From Candidatus Didemnitutus sp. (GTDB lineage Bacteria; Verrucomicrobiota; Verrucomicrobiia; Opitutales; Opitutaceae), in assembly GCA_017991595.1 (NCBI GenBank), contig JAGOQJ010000003.1:291544-355543 (forward strand): DNA of 64,000 nucleotides, read 5' to 3'. Both the position numbers and the translations under genes were made by a program. The notes beneath the pieces are model-generated. The model saw nothing but the letters and a program-made list of their open reading frames with translations. It made no database searches and had not been told where the DNA came from. Below, one piece after another: positions 63,101 through 64,000 of the stretch; position 1 is the stretch's first letter; each line of letters begins with the position of its first letter.

Positions 63101-64000
63101 ACACCACGATCGCCACCGTCCAAGCCACCACCAATCTCTCCGGCGGCATCTTCCTGCACGAGACGAGCGGGCTGACCATTAACGGCACCGGCCTCCGCAC
63201 CCTGGCCGGCGCCGGCTCGATCGATGTCGATGTGGATGCCGCGGCGTTGAGCGTCAGCGCGGTCGTCACGGCGCATGGTTCCGGCACGGTCACGCTCAAT
63301 GCCGATGCGGGCCCGCTCACCATCGGTGCGGATGTCAGCTCCACGACCGGCGCTCTCGCCCTCAGTGCCGACAGCGTGGCGCAGAACGCCAACCTCTTCA
63401 CCGGGGACGCCGGCACCATCAGCGTCACGGCCGATGTCGGTGCAATTACGATGACGGATGGCACCACCACCACGTCAGCGGCCGGCTCAATCACCTACAC
63501 CGCCGCCACCTCCGTTGCCGTCTCGCGTCTGATCAGCACCTCCGGTGACTTTGCGGTCACCGCCACCGCCGGCGCGATCACCGACAACACGGCATTGGAG
63601 ACGCCCAATCTCACCACGTCTGGCCTCGCTGCGCTCAAGGCCGCGACCGGCATCGGCGGCACCAACGCTGCCGACATCGACACGGCGCTGGGCTCGGTTT
63701 CCGCTCTCAACACCACTTCCGGTTCCATCGTCATCGAGGAAGTCGACGCCCTGACAGTTGCGGCCGCTGGCGTGGTCAATCAGTCCGCCGGTTCTCCTGT
63801 CATCATCACCGCCACCGCCGGCACGCTGACGGTCAACGGTCCGGTGCAGACCGCCGGTGCCGGTGTCATTCGTCTCCACGCCTCTGGCGTCTCTTCCGAT
63901 CTGGTGATTGCGGCTGGGGTCCGGTCCGGATCTGGGTCGGTGACGTTGTTGGGTGCGCGGGATGTGCGTTTGGAGACTGGAGCGGCGGTGCAGACGGCTG
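30022..64000 (+). CDS. Giant LEPR-XLL surface protein (3' end outside window)
   Basis: One frame stays open from the stop at 29977 to the last base of the window: at least 33,979 bp and 11,326 codons, truncated at the edge. The only standard initiator before the LEPR-XLL motif is TTG 30022. Order of parts: LEPR-XLL motif, acidic/Ala-Pro linker (about 29-173), beta domain, three blocks with 14 calcium loops, two degenerate-module blocks, two IGAGN-type blocks, long beta-rich segments, Ig-like repeats, nine RTX nonapeptides, hemagglutinin-like repeats. It has no classical signal peptide. It is probably a cell-surface or secreted adhesin/filament exported by the adjacent system. Codon use matches the neighbours (TTA, CTA and TCA are very rare), so recent transfer is not indicated. 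Function beyond adhesion-like architecture is unknown. Confidence 0.92.
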   Translation, partial: MSSTAPQSRAASPSFALEALEQRMLLSATLLPADLTQILQPGNEPLVVQEATHHVDVSASAQSSAGEGDGDLFDGVSLTVLPVSAQTDNEAAPVAETDASASSISAAEVTASPDAVVPTEFGEPTDANPPAGPALAPLVSTLVQSLNSGQGPPASAAQSEAAPVATLTQTASDTLTITIGGTSEGEYTQFEVTGLATLAGKLVVNLANDFKPEVGDVFDILTFGSISGKFDEAVGLFGAGDGKVYFEIVQKADRIQLVVRSFAPGTDNFLFDLLSSEHKQKIGEFLSFGYFALTTITVSGRLDLGFVAIDGAFTLTRLTDYSAPIDGATKLLSGFSLTAANVRLFAGSGGSYWNDSNGDGMIDGSDTPNDGPVGVAASGVDVALLWFKPNDANDGSRYYALRATAGTAALVGMGDAFAFSLTGLTVELNRAKDAEGAAAPVIDFASLPAGGYTLVVDGSPIVLEYNASTQRASVEQAVIQIAGFLSFEGSLAIDPQGYRDVQLSDGSELNASLLTIGMTGARAFLGLNGPYWQDSNGDGVIDASDTPDANALGVAVSGVDLALALFTPSDETDEARYYALALVGSSAALVGVDQVTLTANGFSAAVNGVSGVEDAAAPVIDFSALEGGGLTLATGGAAVFLDYSSAVLRGEASDALLILASFIYVRGGFGFDFTPDIVEALDGGGTRELDALVVSAADAYVFVGLGGPYWTDSDGDGAITAADTPQADGASGLALGGVDLALVMLRQTGVAEADAVEYVALKTRADSAAFVGFEDIFELNASNIQIEVNRATDPAGEIVAGDFSAMPDGGLTVQTGGEAILIDFDRAVLRASVGDALIRISDFVYLRGGFAFEKGVPVVEVLEDGGERALDVVTIGASNVHVFAGVGGPYWVDSNDDGVIDASDTPAADGAAGLALGGVSFGLAMLRQTGVVEPVEYLALKIAANSAAWVGFEETLTLTATDIVIEVNQADDPAGEIVAGDFSNMTGGGLSIATGGDSILIDFDRELLRVQVGVATIAVSDFFYISGGFALERSSRSVTLADGSEVWVEMLALGGNDLTAFAGLNGPADSGQARGITLSGVSFALGLFTPDEAQEELAGRSWQSLSATATGYSLTGIDGLELSGGSLALALNRALGVPADEDANALVIDHAADPLTIATSSSTSLMLEFDGADGELFQIGGNITISVGDFFHVSGDLAFRRSLASVTLADGTELDADLLTLGGRGLTAFAGLNGPVDSGDAVGLSLTGVEFAYALFSEQVAPGDTETVPVRWMALRATAESVSFIGLPGVTLSSSDLTVAINRQLDVADGEEPNVIDFKDEPFAVATGADSDLAFEFDGAEGDLLQARGRMEIDLYGFVRFEGDVAFSRTDGTVKLDDQTADVAVERLTLGAKDLNVFAGLARDGEPSLGYQLGGVELALVIQTDKADATRVWTSLEAEGTSAAFIGVPGLRIEADTISLAINQAAEDGSLVNFAASPLEVTTGPSDSRTISLSAANGETLRASGNLNIDLFGFVQLSGGFAFDKTQTEVTLADGTQVQTELLALGGHDVSAFVGVNGPVESGYAMGLSLTGVDFALGLFDGEIDDTAVSWTTLQATASGFAVVGIPGLTLSGDALLLELNRFHGALAGRDAADLVIDYTQTDLEIATGPETTFTFTLDGAKGVLTRAAGDNLTLGIADFFYVNGSFAFEQSRGTVTLADGRLVDADLLTVGATQVDAFVGLNGDTEDRLGLTLSEGEFGLALVADRANPGWRWMALKGSATEVAFVGVDNLTLLGKGLLVEINRNTSSSHNTVLSLGLAGTLGTVAFSFGGATATFEITQQSTDSAIATSIQTALESLAGIGAGNVLVSGNRADGYTVEFIGELAGQDLSGLAVATTAPVLDSDVTETGGSTPAVSEVQQLRLVINPAAYGSFALQFGDQVTRLITYTADAAALALDIHQALEALSNVGAGNISLVEAAGSTATVRLFNITFIGARAGQNVPQVAIRQLTSGIIVNTRYTLELGSRDATLTFGRAGDTAAIVLTAAMTDAQLLTALTSTLEALDTIGAGNVLVTGTRAGGFTIEFVGALARMPVSGLTLTTTYPAVQTNVEVVSTPGTPANEIQAVLISASLTASGTFTLSVGNYTTAAIRFAGSDITNNARRIREALEALPIIGAGNVSVVFDQDSTITAQRYVITFRNGIAGRDLPTATANNTKLHGATVSIEGVQNGVSGARAAQAITIIPTETGTFRLSITDNGTTYLTEVLRIGASASEVARALTAAWSPASSGTVSKTGDTYTISFNPTSFEGRNPALIVVTAVPTGTPAKLTLAQTGGTQSPRAGSLLVSTSTVTEGRAAIGEVQRLVITTGADGTFTLSFTIDATTYTTAAVSLDASADELVDAVFNALKDDYATLTITVREYGARTWEIEFGGDLAGRDIPDAVVAIDVVVADASLTVVQTGTVNPAGGETVIDWAAQSLDVSTGTTTTTTLDMAGSDGNLVRATGYAHIQLFGFATLAGNFAFEKKENSIANAAGDGFEDFDILTVGSSDAYLFAGLGGPYWIDSNDDGSVTADDTPATDGALGIAVGGVTAALAFLTSRETPAITYTALNARADSATFVGLEGLLTIDARDLTVEINTASDRDDPEATPDVFDFNRIEGGGLAVLTGGDAIVLDYDLPLLRVTSTDTTIAVGQFIYLRGGFAIERSPSVVEVLEDDTTRDLDVLTLGATNAYAFAGLGGPYWTDSNGDGVLNGDDTPASDGAMGIALGGVTFGLALLKQTGVAAPATYVALRGEAASAAIVGFDGILEASATDLSIEINLADDPSGLVTAGDFSSLEGGGLEVLTGGEPVMLDYDRALIRVVAADSHFRLADFIYVRGGFAFEKGVPVAEELEGGETRDLDVVTFGFTHAYVFAGVGGPYWTDSNDDGVLDATDTPAADGATGIAIGGVHAAMAMLRETGVAEPISYFALKLHADSAAFVGFEDVLTLRATDITVEVNYADDPAGVVRAGDFTTLEGGGLSVLTGGESILIDFADKLLRVTIGEAEVAVADFIFLQGSLALQRAPQVVTLANGTEVETSLLTLGGSGLDVFVGLNGPADRAGAVGLSLGGVDFGLGLFTPDAAQVELAALRWTTLKATATTIDLVGIPGLEVSATDVAIALNRVSGVAAGADADQYVVDYAAAPLSVRTGPTTTVEFDFGGEVGQLLEVSGDINLTVGGFFHVAGGLAFRQAAQTLTLADGTEVETRALTVGGSGLTAFAGLNGPADSDDAIGLSLTGVEFAFAVFTEKLAEPDTTTEAASWMALRATAESASFIGVDGITISATAVEVNINRQLGLAEGDEPNVVDFAASPVEIPTATDSTLELNFSGEDGELLQARGRMEIDLYGFVRFSGDLAFGRQDGSVTLDDDSVVAVDRLTLGAKDVAVFAGLAVDGEPSLGFQLGGVELALAIHTDKADATRSWTTLEAEAASAAFIGVPGLRVEADTIALAINRAATDGSLIDFAAMPLEVATGPSDTRTISLGADKGETLRASGNLAVDLFGFVQLSGSFAFDKTEQEVTLADGTVVETELLALGGSGVSAFVGINGPADSGYAMGFGLTGVDFALGLFSGEVDGNAVSWTSLQATAGGFGLVGLPGLEVSGGPLAVELNRFHGTVAGRDADDLVIDYSVTDLEIATGPATSFTFTLDGVEGNVTRAAVDNLTLKVASFFSVTGDFAIQQSRGTVTRADGQLVDANLLTIGATNIDAFAGINGGSADQLGLSLTEGDFALALVADRANPGWRWMALKATATEVAFVGLDGVTMEGEGLLVEINRNTSSSSNTVLSLDLAGTLGRVEFDLAGATASFVITPQSTDADIASALQSTLESLSGIGAGNVQVLGNRADGYTIEFVGALAGQDLTGLGVTTTPPEITSEVTQSGASVAAVDGVQLLTLTASATAYGSFTLTFGAQTTAAIAYSADPVAQAASIQAALVALSNIGAGNVTVTEDAASVAGSRKYRIAFGGALGGTEVALLRVKVLTSGVIQNATYALTLGTEAPTLTFTYGSATAQVVVSEGQSSAAIITALKAALESLTGIGAGNVIVTGTRAAGFTIEFIGTLAGQPVSGLAVSTTLPAITSTVEIIAAPTAGSPSIQVITIDDPLLRGSGTYTLDLNGVLTVPIRYAGSDVTNNARYIRQALENLVTVGVGNVTVTFDQTSTVTRQRYIVTFKSNVAPRHIATLLPDSNKLSFGVVSVQSQQTGTVGTGQQQQVTLVAPTGGTFRLSITDNGITYTTALLSVGASASEVARALTAAWTPISSGTVSATGSEVYVITFNPGSFNGRTPQLIQVIATPTGPAASLTAKTVGGSQKAQGGAFTAGTAIVTAGRAAIGEIQRIQIGQGADGTFTLTFAFDGNSYTTAAIDFDATAQQLVDAIFESLEAAYTELTITVTKLGARLWTVQFGDDLAGRDLPEATVTLTPDVTDAALTVVQQGEVNPDGGSTVIDWSAMPLDVRTGTTSTTRLEIDGADGNLVRATGYVRIELFSFVTLAGNFAFELKERTLDVTEGEGTEDFDVLTIGSSDAYLFAGVGGPYWVDSNDDGFITADDTPEADGAIGIAAGGITAALAIVRLADASSTVTYTALTTQIDSASFVGLGDLLVIEARDITIELNRATDSADAEASPAVFDFTRFGTDGLEVLTGGDPLAIAYDVKVQRILIADATVAVSEFVYIRGALAFEIGNELDVHLSGGDSTVEVTSMTFGGDNLHVFAGVGGPYWTDSNDDGRIDGDDSPVTDGAMGIALSGVRVGIGIFKPTALGNSDSYLALKVSAATAAFVGIEGLTIAARGIEVGVNQVRSTTPDAAALDFSRLLDGGFAVLTGGESVTLDFDSALLRVSVADATISISEFFYIRGGFAFEKGREMEITTTTGGTKTVSVVTFGLSNVYAFAGIGGPYWVDSDGDGVLTSADQPDTDGALGLALSGVDLGLALFRPTDAADTASYMALKATADQATIAGLPDFITLDARQVELHLNTASRPGEVGPPWPASIDFTKLEGGGVEVATGGDTVTLDFGSRVFRAMVGDGTLALGEFVYVRGAFAFEQDQRYTIDDANGAERSVRGLTIGAADVYVFAGVGGPYWTDSNGDGAITGDDTPDASGAIGLALGGVDLGLALFRPTNLADQTRYTALKATADSATFVGFGPLDITARGISVEINRASDLADAAATPAVLDFSTMDDGGLSIITGGDPVVLDYDADLLRVAVSDATFAISEFIYVRGGFAFEKRDAIEVSDLTGTEFEAQVVTLGLSNAYVFAGVGGPYWTDSNDDGVVNGDDTPVSEGALGVALGNVNVALAFLKPTDAESTLSYTALKAQADSATLVGLGELLTIDARDITIAVNTADDSANPTFTAPALDFAALADGGLEVATGNETMLLDYDSRLLRVLIGDATFAVSEFIYVRGAFALEQGRVLDLATTADGAPRKEVTALTLGTDNAYVFAGIGGPYWTDSNGDGIIDSTDTPASEGAVGLAMGGVQLGLALFQPTDENDADSYFALAASADSAELVGLPGLTIAANGISVAVNSVRSATVGAPVLDLSSLAEGGLSIATGGDDVTLDFSSALLRVEVADATLALSEFVYVRGSFAFEQGPTLDVTDTDGVEKSVRSLTFGAANAYVFAGIGGPYWTDSNGDGVVDSADTPDADGAIGIALGGVDLGLALLAPTDEADLVRYTALKVSADTASFVGLPDALTFELNDITISYNAATGPDATGPPALDFSTLDGGGLSVATGGEPVVLDYTGALLSVSVGHGVLSIAGFVSVSGSFGFEKNDDELIVVATDVDAGLAVGDFAVGIEDGTLALVIGAEGGVALEAQGEFYLTGLDFAGVTVDSVLVRYNTSGVDYSAAPRTLTVDGISADLGMESGTQAQPFVAFTAFGLGVNLGDVLRVEGDFTFSRGFDSAGLSVIKIGVANFSTTLGDGTTTFLSVTDGAGAFLINSAGYAATITATVALENVPGVSINDSQFTVTLANLTEAVTETVTVGDQSFTFDLAAGSLVRVSATPLDVTVLGITLRGHFSFEQTTDSAGARRIVVSAAQISVPGFLGQGSGGSPIDIANAQGLFVLTDAGMAGSLSFTADLSFGVFSAGATLTFELNNTGEAVSAEGVFGTVNLEAGNYTRIVLGDLRITFPGIEITGDFSFKSATVNGSSRQVIVGSNVTIFVGDNVTGSRIGLELVDGEAIFLQDGSLKAGSVTGTVSIVGVPGFTLSATMTLRLNEFTEAVSETVILNGNTIALDFSAEETNGFIQFIGEDVKFSIADTIELYGNLAFTRTAGRFTLGVVGGEVFVGAGPMRLADGSANPDAIGLRVYDIEFALVMFTDVAGKYAFRGEGSVGFVGLDGLEAAASSLGLRFGVAQNKTGAAFTETISVGPDKEIELSFTTAVSDPIFIGGLTISVGDIFTLSGEVEIQPIAGGDININITTATLAFGGGDYAVSGTAAMKITAAEGFKLVSFALTGATIAGYELNFPSSSGAALPGGPGSTPAPGRSFAQSDSSFTVGPLSITNPGVSLADFSFKDGKVVITLELSLDKLTLAFGGASSAGAQQSSGIKAELTGLTVSFDIAVDLAAGFGLSATGKWNITATSLLIEVPDLFKVTASGIVIGYDPAAADDQELVVLQNAAIEFPTFGITGSVAPHDTDLFDPDNALIPGLTVRGNGFTVGEAQLTFTKPGGGTIGVAGVLEFKDIRVGVTNWSVNFDGSDQPAFNGSIFVATGGASVLQGNAAFSIEAVDSNRDADTEALRADITFTDGRVDGFVFAVDSLTIKIGGFITISAKDFFLDTRSSGTDDPMAVFGEVTADVKIGSTELGGLARNFYISGNGDFRTGNPLDPTAMFGIGLRIGGATGENFKWPSWLPLRITSIALEWPSFADNPGEFDIILTGAIAGAGAGGGFNFSGAVDSIRIRPSLLAEGKFPIVGIEGLAVTVSSPTISGGLIAGVLKVTEPSPGQFALGDEFTPDSEVVDRIFYMAIQGSMTVAGVGGFGVRVAFSELGPLGMIVEASVPGGIILEPNTGLAINNFVAGVEFFKTLPSIDEPFELRNPEFDVSAVAGDAGAWLAAIKTQVFNQYVAVQANPALGGFGAAFTAPMLIKGSAKVFSAYTSQSVFNGQVDLIISTDGKILIKGQLNFAADLISMSGKLYMDLSNISSGAVTILFLADIPDQVRLLSIDGKLKMGFRNDAGEEVEIPVVAAGTPPPAGIIPISAVAADSASYTTERAAELNTGTTRYVDVTFTPDANALINYASILDSGAEFTATFRKADGSTITLTIAGTPVGLEVTTGPLLDEQGNPILINVGTEAEPEMAEAQGTTVTELTAATPEALLALLQEKNTRRFRYEITTDGFDWSEGELTLVFIEGSYAQDVDTNRPRGVVVIPETSTVNVGRLNITQTADGKYYLDVLYAPGTLGSLDYASILDAAPEFTAVLKMADGTSLELTFGSTPVGVELGLNADGIPTETLVTAASQDSLIEKLKNRGVHRFRYEITNAGFAWAVGSLDITFTEGSFSQRVIGSSESVQNAAATVSIRIEGSTAALATLGSAGTAPLGALLQQGYIDIRLSPSRTSGSLLGLANGPPLTVAGPGVGTAVLSATGVRQGETDIYRYTFSGTFAPGEVTFTIAAGAFTDSAGLTNLEQTIQLTIEGSTATVSGFTPSATIGLTVLEDRGYLDITFAPGTGTKVTAESLLDDEKEVRITLANGTQLVVSGTPTQPGALAGTNTYRYSFTGTLVSGKMTVTFLSATFTDDAGTDNVETSVEFTLARPTAAPSSFVDGGGVDTETLNGLGYFELTLTPALANLLVDADSVTAAGLDLAVYRLIALDFQGIEMDGTANTITLNDHGLAAGSRVTLSQFAGGALPGGLATGDYFVIVVDADTIQLALEEGGTAVDFTNNTESDATKFRLTQRGAALSGYGIDRVERVEENGSPTNRFRFFFTGTFSVASLRDRLEVVLSMEQGAWTDSAGNESEAFSASFTVRRPATTFYISLAGGMTLDAAGLTDEPLLDIRGYVNFEAKETDSGPRLRLEFGGTFKVVYLGNLGSAAGVFVLDLSAPDADSVTVRDLLTDMGIPVPDSAVFDLALPKLWGVIKVETNLEFLKNIGIDIKIAGTFQINTTQTTKTETIRVEGIPGDTFASLGATESAIDGLNNGSIAAGLLALFTGDNTLGNDYSVKTIIDGTLWRIVDNATKRQFFIQLANEGDIASTTNSTSLVFNLRNDTQTFDLEAKTLLIAAYAYAKFSINDSEVFSISAAFSIKLKTTSLEMFADGHISFTPGGTKIFEARVQALLLVRPDGIAGKFKLGAALNFPGVHIGGSLDVLINTYGEDIEWSVPTFLREVVGYDTVTISGTPQKLNVDFDPTEGGSLDQSVLVDDPDAEAGPYIAIAGLAEANILDAFLWNGAFFISLSSEGFELQAAIRMELKIPVPDAQSGPTLFKLKGSASLKIDADGLYGRAELVRYGSLGLPVGFEFEAGFVLEINTATVAKSIRTYSFDEGTGNRLTEEIKTIRPLFFEFVAGGYLAFTVGGTDAAKLTGRFSFTIAAGDGYVQMTADVSAEVADQTLGRASAGLRIGVHNGTPYIAAFIQISVGGGVSAPDGAETLSGTGFELQFKLAFFINTANTDFTINGVFLARTEIKLAASGYIQFSIGNLAGFRIEGEMTMIANAEGFSVTISGALTAKVLGATIFRAQAQGALAVINVGTEDIPLYVIAGVLAINITADSVVNGNGFGFDATFRLEVNTTNAEKIFSFGTGNVTLEAGIYARIFIDGSLFIGTPETGFLLAGTFYLEVGTNGLMLSAEATLSLRIADQNIISFDAVGALLIGPRGIAAKIAISLNVGGSSLFELSGTFIFEVNTTGDAIATIGAATVNLPAGPYMRIKLTGTIRLLDVLSLQGSAEFKIVGTTVSLEISASADLSPLGSLNAVGSLYLSPAGLWGSLQLSGTLDGFGVVSLEGSFLLAINTTSSARTVKVLDVDPNSGAVAGLRDQSIEASTIIVSFGGKFKVLFFSIEGSAFLKLSPTGFEIMFDASVDLKLFGRLSVRGAAAIGTEGGTPYFMIDLGLGVSVLSMGLIEISGNFRLKLDTRISFFQVAIDMKLKIWVFEVRGAASITATSEYFEIRISNLGMNFFNILTVNLSGYVRSNGEFEFTASAGVRLDFGPVYFFANFSLTLAHWGFRASGSAGAGVEIDFGLFSIDISISFSFSLSFNIQKGEATFSFSIGPFDIDIVWSFGAPPILATKIGSVLRLNIGVDARHRGGSYTTDNNESFVVTHVGGSKGNETVRVAAMGYQQDYGGISKIIVNDAGNGNDTITIAGGVLADVEINGGVGDDRIISASSGNQVLRGGTGNDSLTGGPGSDRIYGGDGNDTLNGQGGNDFLYGEAGRDTILGGPGDDFLDGGIGNDSLNGNAGTDTYYFTGEFGADSIDEDANDLADLIDLTSIGGAITFNLGSTYVATIGDNSVTDPNRVAEIWSGGSGKDVYNVTATAANDVTLRGNSNDDTYNVTLGGLNGHVVIDDGASSSNVDVLNVTSSLSGAIRLSDSTGDSRLTQVAATTQVVRYDPGYNNVETINLVALNAAVTIAGPGAEVIDLRRDLTIRAQSIAWTGRIHAGLVSFESASTLTVDHDVVTRANGPITFLNSAGNIHLNAGLYSASDDGYIGNGNGTITLTAQAGAITTSGLGWRTGTGPGGFHTWLDWALRFAKYSLASVDFLTGRVVQADAFGWEEILYTPNGTVLREQKGAFIQSNNGRLVLSAALGVGAPVTGSQISPLSLFTDVAELAVNTPTDRASYIIDMDDVTNVASSTSGRLELVSLFGQQTVAQPINTTVEVILSGNQIDLSRTVTSTNNIYVYPTNPTLAMVFIPTTTTLSSVPGGSNGLILTQSELNNLFSSSLIYFGSDELLNTLYLGDRSLTPVTLPGPNVVLRGDAIFVFSPLRAQRLYILGDGSTTTLSADINALSETISDTVEVDGVRTITATDGSIIIGNPGGQIDGNGSGGPDSLTLNATQSITVANGIGQNKALANLTLNAGGVIDIGGAVTLSGNLTVQNGTTVRFRGPVTLGGNLVIDNATDIVFDGPVTVTGTVTIAKGSSITFSGNVAVNGAFAIGSNAAYANVGTVTFSANARFDFNGTAAIFANGAINFGSAVGGIGGIYLPDALTLGSNASIAFASNINLGVAPLTVEKAAAVTLSGNSTAGAMVMQNVSGNIIMDLTTVVVSLDLTSTGDGISTFVRLGTLEVGAGNATITANQIQLTGTISDIGAQSSLTLKPYTVSRPIVVGNSPPAGTTPTLNNRLDLNASEIALILPGFSIVNIGDAAAGTGTVYLGFMGTQLAPGEYLNKTSIFGGSIIVTRPQDINAIVPEFRLVARTGDITLNADARLGWAVNNTTAERNAWIRLEAAGNIVLNAGIYALNRVSLTAGWGTGVGNIIINSTGQIVTSNAAGADRRIELSAGLTSGSILLNGAAPESTILSAAGNSTLALLARGGSILQTQGRVIGGALAAQTSGDMTLRTTVERVGSLTIAGEVYGDGSPRTINGLVLTGTGALNLTESDSLQVDQITSNTGAIAVTTTGAGNIAVNSIVSTSGNITLTADGAITDFTPGADATLNISTSGQLTLVANTGIGGTGLADLDVNVTALQATNNVSGDIVIQDPNTLTLFGPVRTLAGNGNIRITVDAGALNVNANVTAHGAGNITLTATAGAFAQSAASTISSTAGNLSIAADSATQSGALATGVAGTISFVTDLGAITMADGAMTTSATGSINYTAATNVALAIITSTSGDLTITATAGAITDNTAAESANLTTTGQTTLTANTGIGTSGAGDIDTTITTLQATNNPSGGIYLQETDGLVINGTGVRTLAGNGPIAIQVDAGNLTADAVITAHGNGTITLNVLAGTLTANATVTSTAGAISLTADAIVQNANVGTSAAAITYITDVGAITMADGTVTSTTTGAIAFTAATDIALSALNSTSGVFTLTATAGAITDNTVAESANLTTTGQVTLTAATGIGATGAADIDTTIATVQATTNLSGGIFLHETSGLTINGTGLRTLAGAGSIDVDVDAAALSVSAVVTAHGSGTVTLNADAGPLTIGADVSSTTGALALSADSVAQNANLFTGDAGTISVTADVGAITMTDGTTTTSAAGSITYTAATSVAVSRLISTSGDFAVTATAGAITDNTALETPNLTTSGLAALKAATGIGGTNAADIDTALGSVSALNTTSGSIVIEEVDALTVAAAGVVNQSAGSPVIITATAGTLTVNGPVQTAGAGVIRLHASGVSSDLVIAAGVRSGSGSVTLLGARDVRLETGAAVQTA
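30541..30810 (+). other. Beta-helix-type domain after the linker
   Basis: About 90 residues (TLTITIGG to LVVRSF) follow the pattern FEVTGLATLAGKLVVNL ... PEVGDVFDILTFGSISGKFDE, seen in many autotransporter-like and LEPR-XLL proteins where a beta-helix rung set meets a new domain. It precedes the first calcium-loop module. Confidence 0.6.
30859..32990 (+). repeat. Calcium-loop modules, block A (4 copies)
   Basis: Modules of about 180 residues each contain FAGxGGPYWxDSNGDGxIDxxDTP followed by a LALF-type strand and a DFSxLxGGG end. Loops begin at 31084, 31621, 32155 and 32698. The twelve-residue D-S-(N/D)-x-D-G-x-h-(D/T)-x-x-D pattern is EF-hand/dockerin-like and should bind calcium. Confidence 0.85.
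32991..35390 (+). repeat. Degenerate modules without calcium loop, copy A
   Basis: Five modules keep the FAGLNGP and GVxFALGLF core and the LADGT strand, but the PYWTDSNGDG loop is replaced by short forms such as ADSGQARG, VDSGDAVG, EPSLG and VESGYAMG (near 33220, 33715, 34231, 34690, 35190). They share descent with the calcium modules but lack the acidic ligands. Confidence 0.75.
35391..37410 (+). repeat. IGAGN-type repeat domain, copy A
   Basis: Four units of about 100 residues each carry an (I/V)GAGN turn (35545, 35866, 36160, 36484) followed by V.V....GYT(V/I)EF(I/V)G.LAG, with an ALEAL helix before it. This motif recurs in giant surface proteins of Planctomycetes and Verrucomicrobiota; function unknown. 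Two related units without the exact motif follow to about 37410. Confidence 0.78.
37411..39030 (+). repeat. Calcium-loop modules, block B (3 copies)
   Basis: Loops begin at 37654 (DSNDDGSVTADDTP), 38197 (DSNGDGVLNGDDTP) and 38734 (DSNDDGVLDATDTP), with the same module frame as block A. They start the second copy of the 6.03-kb unit. Confidence 0.85.
39031..41430 (+). repeat. Degenerate modules, copy B
   Basis: This is the second copy of the loop-less modules, matching copy A module for module (for example GEPSLGFQLGGVELALAI and ADSGYAMGFGLTGVDFALGLF). The same loop deletions occur in both copies, so the loops were lost before the 6.03-kb duplication. Confidence 0.75.
41431..43430 (+). repeat. 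IGAGN-type repeat domain, copy B
   Basis: Turns begin at 41578, 41899, 42193 and 42520 (the last VGVGN), in the same order and spacing as copy A. The unit ends with the RxAIGEIQRI and LAGRDLPEA segments that also end copy A. Confidence 0.78.
43431..47240 (+). repeat. Calcium-loop modules, block C (7 copies)
   Basis: Loops begin at 43693, 44242, 44776, 45325, 45868, 46420 and 46954, 534-552 bases apart. Each keeps six liganding positions; examples are DSNDDGRIDGDDSP and DSNGDGVVDSADTP. This third array was not followed by another degenerate/IGAGN set, so it may have expanded by single-module duplication. Confidence 0.87.
47241..51600 (+). other. Beta-rich segment of giant protein, no named domain
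   Basis: The first part (to about 49.5 kb) is a run of imperfect strand units with patterns such as GDFSFKSATVNGSSRQVIVGSNVTI; the frame is open and Gly/Thr/Val/Ala-rich with no transmembrane segment. Near 50.6-51.4 kb are less repetitive stretches such as FKWPSWLPLRITSIALEWPS. I recognise no family. Confidence 0.5.
51601..53350 (+). repeat. Ig-like (SwmB-type) repeats
   Basis: Four units share a YVDVTFxP or YLDITFAPG strand and a (F/Y)RY(E/S/T)(I/F)(T/S)G strand (examples YRYTFSGTFAPGEVTFTI and YRYSFTGTLVSGKMTVTF) with FTDxAGxxN in the later two. This is the pattern of bacterial Ig-like surface repeats. They start near 51690, 52200, 52690 and 53030. Confidence 0.65.
53351..58017 (+). other. 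Beta-rich segment before the RTX block
   Basis: About 1,550 codons of alternating hydrophobic/polar strands with repeated G-x-F-x-L-(E/K)-(I/V)-N-T turns (for example FVLEINTATVAKS, FRLEVNTTNAEK, FLLAINTTSSAR, FRLKLDTRISFF), spaced irregularly. The repeated strand-turn theme suggests an extended beta-solenoid or shaft. No family is recognised. Confidence 0.5.
58018..58293 (+). repeat. RTX nonapeptide block
   Basis: Nine GGxGxDxUx-type units lie at residues from about 9333 on, for example GGTGNDSLT, GGPGSDRIY, GGDGNDTLN and GGIGNDSLN, ending GTDTYYF. Such blocks fold into calcium-bound parallel beta-rolls and are typical of type I secreted proteins, where they lie near the C-terminus. Here at least 1,900 codons follow. 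Confidence 0.92.
58294..64000 (+). repeat. Hemagglutinin-like beta-helix repeats, continuing past edge
   Basis: Strands such as GNLTVQNGTTVRF and NITLTATAGA are typical of filamentous-hemagglutinin-like beta-helices. From about 61.6 kb a regular unit appears: GAITD turns at 61831, 62419, 62995 and 63574 give periods of 588, 576 and 579 bases (192-196 residues). Each unit has LTTTGQxTLTAxTGIG ... ADIDTTI and TINGTGxRTLAGxG. The last unit runs into the window end, so the array is incomplete. Confidence 0.82.

Noticed and set aside
1..64000. CRISPR arrays, insertion sequences, prophage or integrase genes
   Set aside because: I saw no short regularly spaced direct repeats in noncoding DNA, no transposase or integrase motifs, and no flanking target duplications; the repeats at 31-64 kb are coding.
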